From the NCBI RefSeq assembly GCF_008923245.1, contig NZ_WBOS01000009.1:62001-126000 (forward strand): DNA of 64,000 nucleotides, written 5' to 3'. Under the pieces are notes generated by a model. The model did no database searches and was not told the origin of the DNA. It was given only the letters and a program-made list of their open reading frames with translations. This document shows positions 32,331 through 41,609 of this stretch, one piece after another; the stretch's first letter is position 1; each line of letters begins with the position of its first letter. The translations under genes were made by a program, and so were the position numbers. The DNA is from Cytobacillus depressus. Lineage in GTDB: Bacteria > Bacillota > Bacilli > Bacillales > Cytobacillaceae.

Positions 32331-34928
32331 CTATGCATCAAAGATGGAATTGGCTATGAAGCGATAGCTGTTCTGTGTGTGTGCTCTAGAGGCGAGGTCG
32401 TTGGCAAAAAGGATGAATGTTGTTTTTTTAAATGTGTGGGTCAAGGCAAGGATTTGTCCTTTTGCTTTTTCGTGTCCAGGCCACCATCCAGCTACAAAGA
32501 AATCATTACTATTGCTAAAAGAAGCAAGTATTTCGGCTCCTGCGGGTACAGTCGTAATCCACATTCCAGAAGTTGTATAAAGAATCTCATCGGTCTGATA
32601 GCCAGATGTGATCAAATGGTTCTTGATTTTTGCTTTGACTAGGCCGTCATGGCCATTTTTTGTGTAGTTGATATTAAAGCCCGGCAGCAATCCTCTATCT
32701 TTGACAGCTTTTAATGCATCTAATCCAATTCCCACTAATGTTTTACCTGGTAAATTCGAAGTAATGATGCTGCTACTATCGCTGACAATGACGTCGGCAT
32801 CAGCCTGTTTGACCATTTTGAAACCAAGCTCCTGAACTGTAAACTTCAATTGATCGGATCCAGTGACAGCCACTTTCGGCTGCTTTAATTGCATTGTTTT
32901 TACAGGAATAGCAGTATATATATATCTAGCAGTGAAAAAAAAGTTCTCGCCATAAGTTTGTAAATCTTTTGTTTTGACAATAAAATCGCCTTTATTTATT
33001 ATTCCTCTTGTTTCAAGTGCCTTTCCAACAAAGGCTCCATTTTTTAGAAAATAGTTTACTAGTTTAATTGTATCATTATCGGTATTAGTCAACACATGGT
33101 AAAGTGCTTTTGTTTTTATTTTACCTTTTGGAAGCCCGGTATTCTTAATTCTAATAACATTTTGATTAAAAGCATCTTCATTACGGATTTCAAATACCGT
33201 AAATCCTCGTAGATCTGGGAAATTGACGACAGTTGTATCATACATGGCTCCCCAGTCTGAAACATCATCCCCTTTATAAAGCATGGCATTAGCTATACCG
33301 CGTTTCGCCTGTTTCAAAGGCACTATAAATGTCCCTTTTGGATAAATGATACCATTTACTTTCGTTTTTATTGTTAATTTATCGACCTTAACACCATTTC
33401 GTAATAAATATTGGACCATTTTATAAGCTTCCAGTTTATTTTCTTGTTGTTTTGCATCAATTGGAATCACATAATAATCGGGAAAGAAGTTGTTATTTCC
33501 TTTTCTAAATCTTCCAATGGGTTTTCCGGAAGCATTAACCAAATACTTATCGACTGCACGATCATCTATCCCATTTACACCTCGCCTAAAGATTTCAAGC
33601 TGATTTTTATATAGTTGATCTTTATTTTCTTTTACAAAAAGAACGGCTCCCAGCCCAACACCTACCATCGCATGAAAACCATCTTGACTTAATGCCGGAA
33701 TTTCGATTGTATGACCAAGCGATCCGTGCAGCATGGCATACATTGGTGTATAGCCGACAGACATGTCGTCCCATCCGTTTTTATAATCAAGTGCTGGAAT
33801 GATATAGGAACTAAAATCAGAATTACCTAATCCCGCTTGTCCCATGGAACGAGCCTGTCCGATCATATTGTTGTAAAGCAAATCATATTCATAGTTTGGA
33901 TTGTGGGGAGGAGTGGTTGGTTCGATCAAGAATGTGCTAACATACCCATGCATATCCAAGAAGGAAAGGGGAGTCCATTTGGCAATTGCCTGGGTCACAA
34001 GAATGGTTTCAGGTTGAGTTTGAAAATGATTGTCCCGATTTAAGTCAAATCCATTTGTATTTCTCCTCGTATTTGCGACTCTTCCATCAGGATTATTTGT
34101 AAACATGAATAGAAAAATGACATCATTTAGAACTTCATTCACGTTAAGGGTGACTGTTTCTTTTCGGCCATTTTTAACCGTATGAACTGTGATCTTATCT
34201 TCCAAGGCAAATTTCCTTAATAATTCAACTTGAGCATCGGGTCCTTCAATTTCATCAGGATGAATATTATTAAACCAAATTGGAATCTGATACTCACCTA
34301 TAAATCCGTACTCTAGTTTGTTTATTAAAGTTTCTGGATTTTCTAATGCTGTCGGAAGTGTAACTTTTAAATATTTGTCAACAACAACCTTATTTTTTGC
34401 CAAAATAACAAAATGAAGGTCTCTGCCCTGTACGGATTTTCCTAGACTGTCGTATTTAAGATAACGGTTGTTTTTTTGGGAAGCTTGTTTAAAAATGCGG
34501 TCAATTTCCGGTTTCAACTCTTGATAAAAGAGGAATTCGTCATAGACGTTTAACCGGACAGTGGTAGAAGCCTTAATCTTTGATCGCGGGTCAATCATAG
34601 CTAATTCATAATTTCCAATAAACTTTTGATATTGTGTTCGAATGGACCTCTCCGACAGACTCTCTCTATTAAATAGAAGATCAAACTTTAAGGTGACTTT
34701 GACAATCCCTGTTTCTCCAATAAATTTAGGTTTATCGATGATGGTAATAAAGGGATCTCCGTTGAAATTTGACCCACTTGTCCATTTTCTCCACTGAGAC
34801 AGACTCTTTCCTCCAAATTGAAACTCTAGCTGACTTAAGTCAATATTCCTTCCCATATCTGCCTGAATTTCAACGATTCTTGCTTCCGTAAGTGAAAATA
34901 AAGACCTGCTAACTTTAAGTTCCAACAT
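32331..34928 (-). CDS. Large M14-family metallopeptidase-like protein without clear signal peptide
   Basis: An 865-residue protein. After an N-terminal beta-rich region (about 1-140) comes an M14 carboxypeptidase-type domain: ligands His223 and Glu226 in NNIHPDEIEG, FTNNPDGRV, NTNGFDLNRDN, His327 in LDMHGY, and a Glu in HTIEIPALS. The C-terminal third (about 590-865) has glutamine-amidotransferase-like or beta-rich segments such as VIVSDSSSIITSNLPGKTLV and WWPGHEKAKGQ; I cannot name that domain. It probably acts on peptides or peptide conjugates. Relatives I know usually have a signal peptide, but this one starts MLELKVSRSLFSLTE with none; an in-frame stop lies 17 codons upstream. The start has GAAAGGAA upstream. 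Confidence 0.75.
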   Translation of the reverse strand: MLELKVSRSLFSLTEARIVEIQADMGRNIDLSQLEFQFGGKSLSQWRKWTSGSNFNGDPFITIIDKPKFIGETGIVKVTLKFDLLFNRESLSERSIRTQYQKFIGNYELAMIDPRSKIKASTTVRLNVYDEFLFYQELKPEIDRIFKQASQKNNRYLKYDSLGKSVQGRDLHFVILAKNKVVVDKYLKVTLPTALENPETLINKLEYGFIGEYQIPIWFNNIHPDEIEGPDAQVELLRKFALEDKITVHTVKNGRKETVTLNVNEVLNDVIFLFMFTNNPDGRVANTRRNTNGFDLNRDNHFQTQPETILVTQAIAKWTPLSFLDMHGYVSTFLIEPTTPPHNPNYEYDLLYNNMIGQARSMGQAGLGNSDFSSYIIPALDYKNGWDDMSVGYTPMYAMLHGSLGHTIEIPALSQDGFHAMVGVGLGAVLFVKENKDQLYKNQLEIFRRGVNGIDDRAVDKYLVNASGKPIGRFRKGNNNFFPDYYVIPIDAKQQENKLEAYKMVQYLLRNGVKVDKLTIKTKVNGIIYPKGTFIVPLKQAKRGIANAMLYKGDDVSDWGAMYDTTVVNFPDLRGFTVFEIRNEDAFNQNVIRIKNTGLPKGKIKTKALYHVLTNTDNDTIKLVNYFLKNGAFVGKALETRGIINKGDFIVKTKDLQTYGENFFFTARYIYTAIPVKTMQLKQPKVAVTGSDQLKFTVQELGFKMVKQADADVIVSDSSSIITSNLPGKTLVGIGLDALKAVKDRGLLPGFNINYTKNGHDGLVKAKIKNHLITSGYQTDEILYTTSGMWITTVPAGAEILASFSNSNDFFVAGWWPGHEKAKGQILALTHTFKKTTFILFANDLASRAHTQNSYRFIANSIFDA

Positions 34929-35250
34929 AGAATGTTCCTTTCGCTTATAATATTTTATTTTCGTATTATATTCAGAAAAAATTTAAAGGTGACCGACCTG
35001 GTTTGGAGCCCGTTTTCTTTTAGCTTTTAATTTTTAATTAATGAGCAGTAAACAAATAACGTTATTTTTTGAATTAATTAAATAGTATTTTTTTTGTGTG
35101 ACAGTAGAATTAGAGTGAATTTAGCTGTAAAGTTGTAAGGAGACAGGGAATCATGTAAGAATCGTAAATAAAGATGTGTATTTTTCTTAGACTGAGTAAT
35201 TGTTGTTCTTTCCTAAGAAAATTTAGGAATGTTTTGTTAGAGGTGAAAAA
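34929..35250. other. Intergenic leader region of the SEC-C gene
   Basis: About 320 A/T-rich bases with no gene. TTTTCTTAG (35182-35190) and CTAAGAAAA (35213-35221) form an inverted repeat in the leader. AAGGAGACAGGGAATCATG at about 35140 looks like a ribosome site but leads straight into TAA. Confidence 0.45.
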
Positions 35251-36453
35251 GTGAATAGTAATTTGAATAAGGAAATGCTAAATATTTTAGCAGAATTAAA
35301 AGATATGAAAAAGAAAGCAAAGGTTAAAACTGACAATAGGTTTTGGAAGGAGTTAACTATTCCTGTTGCTTTAAATGACAGCCTTAATAGCTTGACTATG
35401 GATGAACTCCATGCGATCCGGAAACACTTAAATATTAAAAAGGCTAGTGGCTTAAAAAAAGCGGGTTTAATAGATCTTTTTCAAGAGAAAATCCCGGCTT
35501 TATTAGAAAATGTCATTATGACTTTTGATAAAGAGCAATGGGAATTAATTCAGAAAATCATTAAAAATGGGGGACATTTAAAAGCCCCGAATTTAGAAGA
35601 ATATCAGATCAAGCATTTCCGTGCTTGTGGATTCATATTCACAGGAACAGTTAGCGGGGAAAAGGTACTTGTAATACCAACTGATTTAATAGAGCCACTG
35701 AGCTCTCTCAAAGACAGCTCAAAGGTTAAGTCAATCGTTACTCGAAATTCGGAATGGATTAAGCTGACTCATGGACTTCTATATTATTATGGGACATTGA
35801 GTGTACCCGAATTAATTGAGTTGCTTGAAAAATACACAACGGATCCATTCGATTCACTAGAATATTTATCAATTATCAACCAAGCATCTACTTTTTATCA
35901 TGAGGTTCGTATTGACGGACATGGCTTTTCAAATGTAAGGGTATTTGACCCTGAAAAAGTGAAAAAGGAACATTCGAACAGGAAAAGTCTTGACTACTAT
36001 CCTTTTACAAAAGACCAGCTGCTCAAAGCAGGAGAACCTGGCTACGTCGAACGAAATGATAGCTATCAACAATTCGTTTCCTTTCTCGTTCAAAATTACA
36101 ACATCAACCGAAATGATGCCGATAGCATTGTTGAAGAGTGCGTGTTTGCTATAAAATTAGGGGAAAGCCCGAACGATATCCTCAAATATTTGCAAAGCAT
36201 TCTTGAAATCGATAATTTGGACACATTGCAGGGTTTCATGGGGAAGGTTGTTCACCTGATGAATAACACTAGAGAATGGTTCCTTAAAGGATATTCTCCA
36301 GTAGAATTGTCGCAGGATATTAATAAAGGTATACTGCCGTTAGCAACAAGTAATGATAATGTTATAGATTTTAATTCACAGCGAAAAGTTGGAAGAAACG
36401 ATCCTTGTCCTTGTGGAAGCGGAAAGAAATTTAAAAAATGTTGTGGTAGATAA
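35251..36453 (+). CDS. SEC-C zinc-motif protein
   Basis: A 400-residue cytoplasmic protein ending in the SEC-C zinc motif [20 protein letters not shown], known from the SecA tail. The N-terminal part (about 35-75, [20 protein letters not shown]) looks like a small SAP or Rho-N-type helical domain that may bind nucleic acid. The middle (about 75-340) is helical with no recognised catalytic motif. The role is unknown; SEC-C domains bind zinc and often mediate contacts with ribosome- or SecB-type partners. The GTG start follows AGAGGTG. It shares a bidirectional terminator with the convergent AraC gene. Confidence 0.82.
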   Translation: MNSNLNKEMLNILAELKDMKKKAKVKTDNRFWKELTIPVALNDSLNSLTMDELHAIRKHLNIKKASGLKKAGLIDLFQEKIPALLENVIMTFDKEQWELIQKIIKNGGHLKAPNLEEYQIKHFRACGFIFTGTVSGEKVLVIPTDLIEPLSSLKDSSKVKSIVTRNSEWIKLTHGLLYYYGTLSVPELIELLEKYTTDPFDSLEYLSIINQASTFYHEVRIDGHGFSNVRVFDPEKVKKEHSNRKSLDYYPFTKDQLLKAGEPGYVERNDSYQQFVSFLVQNYNINRNDADSIVEECVFAIKLGESPNDILKYLQSILEIDNLDTLQGFMGKVVHLMNNTREWFLKGYSPVELSQDINKGILPLATSNDNVIDFNSQRKVGRNDPCPCGSGKKFKKCCGR

Positions 36454-36474
36454 AAAGGTTGTCACATTTAATGA

Positions 36475-36518
36475 AAAAAATAATCCACCCGAGTTCATGA
36501 CTCGGGTGGATTATTTTT
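36475..36518. terminator. Bidirectional terminator between the SEC-C and AraC genes
   Basis: A 20-bp perfect stem, whose core ATCCACCCGAGT pairs with ACTCGGGTGGAT, has A and T runs on its outer ends. The minus-strand stop codon of the AraC gene lies in the loop. Confidence 0.9.
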
Positions 36519-37394
36519 CTTTAATTTTTTATATGCAAATGGAGTCATGTTCATGAAATTTCTGAATAAATCAATAAAATAGCTTGTACTATTAAAACCA
36601 ACTAGATAAGCAACTTCTGTTACATTAAAATCACCGTGCTGTAGTAAATATAAGCTCTTTTGAATTCGATAATCCGTTACATAATTTAAGGGTGTACTAT
36701 TTAAAATTCGCTTGAAATATCGACAGCATTCAGAACGGCTTAGCTGTCCAGCCTTTGCAATATCCTCTAACATAATTTTTTCTGCATAATGTTGATGTAT
36801 ATAACTTAACATTTGCTTCATTCTATTTCCCTTTATTATTTCAGTCTGCACATATTCAAGTTGAATACCATTAACGATTAAGTTTTTCCAAATTAATGTT
36901 AATTGCATCGAAACATCAATTTCATAGTAAGGTGGTTTTTGCTCAATATATTGATGGATGTCCAAAATTGCATTTAAAATGTTTTTCCCCCAAAGCTGAT
37001 TTGCATCTACATATAAGTAAGGGAAATTAGTAGCTTGAATATAGGGTTTTACATAGGGCGTATAGAGTTCTTGTGATAAAACAAAATGAGGAGATATATT
37101 TAAGCAAATATAAACACAACCTGACCGGTCTTTTTCTTGTGCCTTATGCAGGCACCCACTATTTATAAACAAGCCATCTCCTTCTCGTACTACTATCTGA
37201 TCTTCATTAACTTGAAAAATGGCTTCCCCTTTTACGATTAACACAAATTGAATTTCATCATGCCAATGAAGCGGAATATAGCCATGTATATTTTGTTTTA
37301 TCGTTGTCTTATAACATGCAATCGGCATTACGACTGTATGATGTTTGGTAAGTTCTTTTAAGCTTTCATCAATCATGAAGTTTTTCATTTGCAT
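36495..37394 (-). CDS. AraC-family transcriptional regulator with N-terminal cupin domain
   Basis: A 299-residue regulator. The first 130 residues form a cupin ligand domain (YIPLHWHDEIQFVLIVKGEA, FINSGCLHKA). The last 100 carry two helix-turn-helix units: LEDIAKAGQLSRSECCRYFK and VTEVAYLVGFNSTSYFIDLF, followed by FMNMTPFAYKK. It is divergent from the 37579-41394 catabolic operon and is the likely activator; the inducer may be the substrate amino acid or an intermediate. The 184-base gap has AATAATAGTATTATT (37430-37444) and repeated ATATTAAC words that could be its site. Confidence 0.9.
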   Translation of the reverse strand: MQMKNFMIDESLKELTKHHTVVMPIACYKTTIKQNIHGYIPLHWHDEIQFVLIVKGEAIFQVNEDQIVVREGDGLFINSGCLHKAQEKDRSGCVYICLNISPHFVLSQELYTPYVKPYIQATNFPYLYVDANQLWGKNILNAILDIHQYIEQKPPYYEIDVSMQLTLIWKNLIVNGIQLEYVQTEIIKGNRMKQMLSYIHQHYAEKIMLEDIAKAGQLSRSECCRYFKRILNSTPLNYVTDYRIQKSLYLLQHGDFNVTEVAYLVGFNSTSYFIDLFRNFMNMTPFAYKKLKKNNPPES

Positions 37395-37578
37395 AACTAA
37401 AACCTCAATATATTTATATTTTTCTATTCAATAATAGTATTATTCTAATAGATATTAACTTAATATTAACACAATTGTTACATTTAAAGATATTAATCAT
37501 CAAAATTTTCATTTATTACAGACTTGTTTATTCTAGTTTTTTCAATTTATTTTACATTTTGAAAAGAGGGAACTGGAC

Positions 37579-38835
37579 ATGCCATTAACTAGTTTAAATC
37601 TATCAATTAACACTGACCGCCTACTCAACCGTCTTCAAGAACTTGGTCGAATTGGTCGTGACACTGACAACAAACTAACGAGATTAGCCGCTTCAGATAC
37701 AGACAAAGCAGGACGGGACTTATTTGTCACTTGGATGAAGGAATCCGGATTAGAGGTTTATATCGACAGAATCGGTAATATTTTTGGTATTTGGTATGGT
37801 CCTGAGAATAGAAATGAAGCACCGATTATGATAGGTTCGCACATCGACACAGTAATCAACGCTGGCATTTTTGATGGCTGCTATGGAGTCCTTTCTGGAC
37901 TTGAAGTAATAAACACTTTGCAGGAGGCAGGTTTTATTCCATCTCGTCCAATTGCAGTTGCAGCATTTACAAATGAAGAGGGTGTTCGATATACCCCTGA
38001 TATGATGGGCTCCCTCGTATTTGCTGGTGGACTCTCAGTTGAAGACGCGCTTGCAACAGTGGGGGCGGATGGCACCCTATTGGGCGAGGAACTTGAACGT
38101 ATTGGATATGCTGGCACGGAGGATCCTGGCTTTTTAAAGCCACACGCTTATATCGAACTTCATATCGAACAAGGTCCAATTCTTGAGAAAATGGGCTTTC
38201 CAATTGGTGCTGTAGAGAATTTGCAAGGTATTTCTTGGCAGCGTATTACGATTGAAGGAGTTGCAAATCACGCGGGTACTACACCGACAGATATGCGACG
38301 TGATGCAGGACTTGCAGCAGCACGTGTGATCACATATTTACGCGATCGTGCGAACGATTCTAATGGGCAAACTGTTGCAACAGTTGGAACTATAGATTTT
38401 AAGCCAAATGCTATTAATGTCATTCCATCTTTGGCAACATTCACTGTTGATTTGCGTGATCCATACGAGCAGAGATTGCAACAGGAAGAGAGAGCACTTG
38501 CAAACTACCTCAAAGAACTAGCTGTATCCGAAGAAGTATCCATTACAACTGAACAGCTAGTACGTTTTCAACCTGTCACATTTGATGAAACAATCGTTAA
38601 ACTTGTGGAACAGGCTGCTAATCAGCGCGGACTTCAATCAAAACGAATGACATCTGGCGCGGGACATGATGCTCAAATGATGGCTCGTGTTTGCCCTACA
38701 GCTATGATCTTCGTTCCAAGTATCGATGGGATTAGTCATAATCCTAAGGAATATACAAAAGATACAGACTTAGAAGATGGAGCTAATGTATTACTTGACG
38801 TAGTTAGCAATCTTTCAGGTAACCACACTATTTGA
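37579..38835 (+). CDS. M20-type Zn-dependent amidohydrolase (N-carbamoyl-L-amino acid hydrolase / allantoate amidohydrolase family)
   Basis: A 418-residue enzyme of the hydantoinase/carbamoylase family in the M20 clan. Metal and catalytic segments: GSHIDTVINAGIFDGCYG (His, Asp), AAFTNEEGVRY (Glu pair), ELHIEQGPILE (His) and SGAGHDAQMM (His), with the dimerisation lid GVANHAGTTPTDMRRDAG that carries the substrate Asn/His. Such enzymes cleave N-carbamoyl amino acids, allantoate or ureidoglycolate to CO2 and ammonia. It is the first gene of an AraC-linked operon with a diaminopropionate ammonia-lyase, so a carbamoylated diamino acid such as albizziine is a reasonable substrate guess. The ATG has AAGAGGGAA upstream. 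Confidence 0.88.
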   Translation: MPLTSLNLSINTDRLLNRLQELGRIGRDTDNKLTRLAASDTDKAGRDLFVTWMKESGLEVYIDRIGNIFGIWYGPENRNEAPIMIGSHIDTVINAGIFDGCYGVLSGLEVINTLQEAGFIPSRPIAVAAFTNEEGVRYTPDMMGSLVFAGGLSVEDALATVGADGTLLGEELERIGYAGTEDPGFLKPHAYIELHIEQGPILEKMGFPIGAVENLQGISWQRITIEGVANHAGTTPTDMRRDAGLAAARVITYLRDRANDSNGQTVATVGTIDFKPNAINVIPSLATFTVDLRDPYEQRLQQEERALANYLKELAVSEEVSITTEQLVRFQPVTFDETIVKLVEQAANQRGLQSKRMTSGAGHDAQMMARVCPTAMIFVPSIDGISHNPKEYTKDTDLEDGANVLLDVVSNLSGNHTI

Positions 38836-38877
38836 GTAAGTGGTCATCGTAAAATTTTATACTAGGAGGTTCTAAAA

Positions 38878-40104
38878 ATGCAGAAAACAGTAAATTCCGT
38901 AATGAGGTTTGCGAAAAACAACAATTATTCACCTGAATATAACGAAGAGGAATTATCGGTATTTGCAGAAAAAGATATAAAAGGAGTCCTTGAATTTCAA
39001 AAAACACATAGATCCTACAATGAAACCCCTTTGTATCAATTAAAACATCTAGCTAAACACTTAAACATAGCTGATATAAGAGTAAAGGATGAATCCCATC
39101 GATTTGGTCTTAATGCCTTCAAAGTAATGGGCGGAATTTACGCTGTAGCGAAATATTTAGCTGAACAACTAGATGAGAATATTGAGGATCTTTCCTTCGA
39201 AAAATTACAATCTTCTAACATCAAAGAAAAGCTAGGTGAATTAACGTTTATTTCAGCTACAGATGGGAATCACGGACGGGGTGTCGCTTGGGCAGCAAGG
39301 GAGCTTGGACATAAATGTATCATTTATTTACCAAAAGGTTCTTCAATACAGCGCTTGACTGCAATCCGCGATGAAGGAGCTTCTGCGGATATTACTGAAG
39401 TCAATTATGACGAAACTGTTAGGTTATGTGCAAATTTAGCTAATAAAAATGGCTGGATTATGGTGCAGGATACTGCTTGGGATGGTTATGAGGAAATCCC
39501 ACTTTGGATTATGCAGGGCTATGCCTCAATGGCAACGGAAATTGTTGAACAATTGAAAAAGGAAAGTGCAGAAGCACCGACACATATCTTTCTCCAAGCA
39601 GGAGTAGGTTCGTTTGCTGCCGCCATTGCTGGTTTCATGGTTCGTTATTATCGAGATAATCCCCCGATAATTGTCGTGGTTGAACCAGATCAAGCTGATT
39701 GTTATTATCGATCGTATTTAACTAAAGAAGGTAGGAGAGAAATCGTTACTGGAGAAATGAATACGATTATGGCGGGATTAGCTTGTGGGGAACCGAATAC
39801 AAGAGCTTTTGAATTATTGCGTCATTATGCTATTGGTGCATTTTCTTGTAATGATAGTATTGCTGCCCTTGGAATGCGTGTATACGGTAATCCACTGCAG
39901 GATGATCCACGTGTTATCTCGGGGGAGTCAGGTGCAGTAACTTTGGGCGTACTTTACTACTTAAGAAAACTATCAGACGACCCGAAAGTTTGCCAAGAGA
40001 TTTCACTAGACTCTAACTCTCGGGTATTACTAATAAGCACAGAAGGGGATACTGACCTAGCAAAATATCAACAGGTCGTATGGGAAGGGCTTTGCCCAAA
40101 TTAA
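38878..40104 (+). CDS. dpaL: Diaminopropionate ammonia-lyase
   Basis: A 408-residue fold-type II PLP enzyme related to E. coli YgeX and similar in length. The PLP lysine is Lys82 in RFGLNAFKVMGG. SATDGNHGRGVAWAARELG binds the phosphate/substrate, and VVQDTAWDGYEEIP (seen as MVQDTAWDGYEEIP) is the DAP-lyase hallmark. LQAGVGSFAAA and GLACGEPN line the cofactor. It converts 2,3-diaminopropionate (both isomers in relatives) to pyruvate and two ammonia. It follows the amidohydrolase by 42 bases with its own AGGAGG site. Neighbours suggest that the free diamino acid is released from an N-substituted form. Confidence 0.93.
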   Translation: MQKTVNSVMRFAKNNNYSPEYNEEELSVFAEKDIKGVLEFQKTHRSYNETPLYQLKHLAKHLNIADIRVKDESHRFGLNAFKVMGGIYAVAKYLAEQLDENIEDLSFEKLQSSNIKEKLGELTFISATDGNHGRGVAWAARELGHKCIIYLPKGSSIQRLTAIRDEGASADITEVNYDETVRLCANLANKNGWIMVQDTAWDGYEEIPLWIMQGYASMATEIVEQLKKESAEAPTHIFLQAGVGSFAAAIAGFMVRYYRDNPPIIVVVEPDQADCYYRSYLTKEGRREIVTGEMNTIMAGLACGEPNTRAFELLRHYAIGAFSCNDSIAALGMRVYGNPLQDDPRVISGESGAVTLGVLYYLRKLSDDPKVCQEISLDSNSRVLLISTEGDTDLAKYQQVVWEGLCPN

Positions 40105-40230
40105 TTAGGGTATCGATTTGGAACATAAGGTCGAGAACAATATTAACCGAAAGTGGCAGGCAGCAGAATGATTGCCGCTAGTAAAGAATTTGCTAAGAGC
40201 ACTAGTAAAAACATGAAGGAGTGATTATCT

Positions 40231-41394
40231 TTGTTAACTATATCAAAATCAGATGTTCTCGAGTTACTTCGGGATCTAATAAGAATCCCATCTGTTAATC
40301 CAACTCTTGTACCCGAAGAGGGCCATAATGAGGTGAAAATAGCCGAATTTGCAGTAGACTGGCTAAAAAAACATAAGGTTGATGCACGCATAGAGTTTGT
40401 TGAACCTGGCCGACCAAATGTGTTCGCAGAGGTTGGAGATGGGGACGGACCGACTCTTTGCTTATGTGCACACTTGGATACAGTAGGAACAGAAGGGATG
40501 GAGATTGATCCATTTGATCCTAGAGTAGAGGGAAATCGAGTTTATGGACGAGGAAGCTGTGATATGAAGGCAGGGGTAGCAGCGATAATGAGTACAGCAG
40601 CCTCATTAGCAGCTTCAGGATCAATAAAGGGGAAAGTAATATTGGCCCTTGTTTGTGATGAAGAATACTCCAGTATCGGGGCGGATCACTTTGTGCTTCA
40701 CCACAAAGCAGATGCATGTATTCTTACTGAGCCAAGCGACTTGAAAATGGTCATTGCCCACAGAGGATTCTTATGGGGAAAAGTAACATCAATGGGTCGC
40801 AGCGCTCATGGTAGTAGATGGGATCTGGGGGAAAGTGCCATTACAAGGATGGGCAAGGTTATCGTTGGATTAGATGATTTCGATAAAAATGTGTTAAGAA
40901 ACAGAAGTGAAGATCTCGTTGGTCCTGCATCCATGCATGTAGGTCTCATTAGTGGAGGTGTTGGAATTTCTACTTATGCACCAGAATGTCAAATTCATAT
41001 TGAAAGGCGTACTATCCCTTCAGAAAACATATCTAATATAAAATCAGAGATTGAAAAAGTGGTACAGAATGTAGCTGAAGGTTCTCAAGTAGATTGGTAC
41101 TTTCATAGGAACCCTTTTTCATGTAATCCTAATGAATTAATAGTTCGGAATTTAACTGAATCATTCGAAAGATTATTGGGGAGAGAGCCTGAAAGGGTAG
41201 GCTGGGGATTTTGGACAGATGCAGCCATATTCCAACAGGCTGGTATTCCCACTGTTAATATTGGTGCTTCTGGATTCGGGCTCCATGAACCAGTGGAATG
41301 GGTTGATTTCGAGTCTGTCATAATGAATACAAATATATTAATAGATACTGCAACGACGTTTCTCCGAGAAAAAAGAATAATTGCAGAGGTTTAA
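40231..41394 (+). CDS. ygeY: M20 peptidase/deacylase, ArgE/DapE family (YgeY-like)
   Basis: A 387-residue metallohydrolase. Metal-binding segments are LCAHLDTVGTEG (His, Asp), GRGSCDMKAGVAA (Asp), CDEEYSSIGA (Glu-Glu) and TEPSDLKMV, with the dimerisation domain from GRSAHGSRWDLGESA. In E. coli ygeY lies next to ygeX, and the same pairing here supports a joint role. It should remove an acyl group from an amino acid, perhaps N-acyl or N-oxalyl diaminopropionate. The TTG start has AAGGAGTGA upstream; an 18-codon frame (MIAASKEFAKSTSKNMKE) ends on that site and may be a gene remnant or coupling leader. A terminator follows. Confidence 0.88.
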   Translation: MLTISKSDVLELLRDLIRIPSVNPTLVPEEGHNEVKIAEFAVDWLKKHKVDARIEFVEPGRPNVFAEVGDGDGPTLCLCAHLDTVGTEGMEIDPFDPRVEGNRVYGRGSCDMKAGVAAIMSTAASLAASGSIKGKVILALVCDEEYSSIGADHFVLHHKADACILTEPSDLKMVIAHRGFLWGKVTSMGRSAHGSRWDLGESAITRMGKVIVGLDDFDKNVLRNRSEDLVGPASMHVGLISGGVGISTYAPECQIHIERRTIPSENISNIKSEIEKVVQNVAEGSQVDWYFHRNPFSCNPNELIVRNLTESFERLLGREPERVGWGFWTDAAIFQQAGIPTVNIGASGFGLHEPVEWVDFESVIMNTNILIDTATTFLREKRIIAEV

Positions 41395-41474
41395 TATAGT
41401 TTCCTTGCTATACAAGGGTAGAACACAATCAATAAAAATAAGGAAAATCTTTCTTAAATAAACATATGCAAAGG

Positions 41475-41514
41475 GGATCCCCCATCACACTATTGCGTCA
41501 TGGGGGATCTTTAT
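41475..41514 (+). terminator. Terminator after the diaminopropionate operon
   Basis: GATCCCCCAT and ATGGGGGATC form a perfect 10-bp stem with a 14-base loop, then TTTATTT. Confidence 0.85.
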
Positions 41515-41609
41515 TTAAACAAAACGAATTAAGAATTTCTTACATTATTAAATAGTTTTAAGTTAATATTTTAATCTGAAATTGAGTTTTTATGAAAAAT
41601 TTATTCAAA

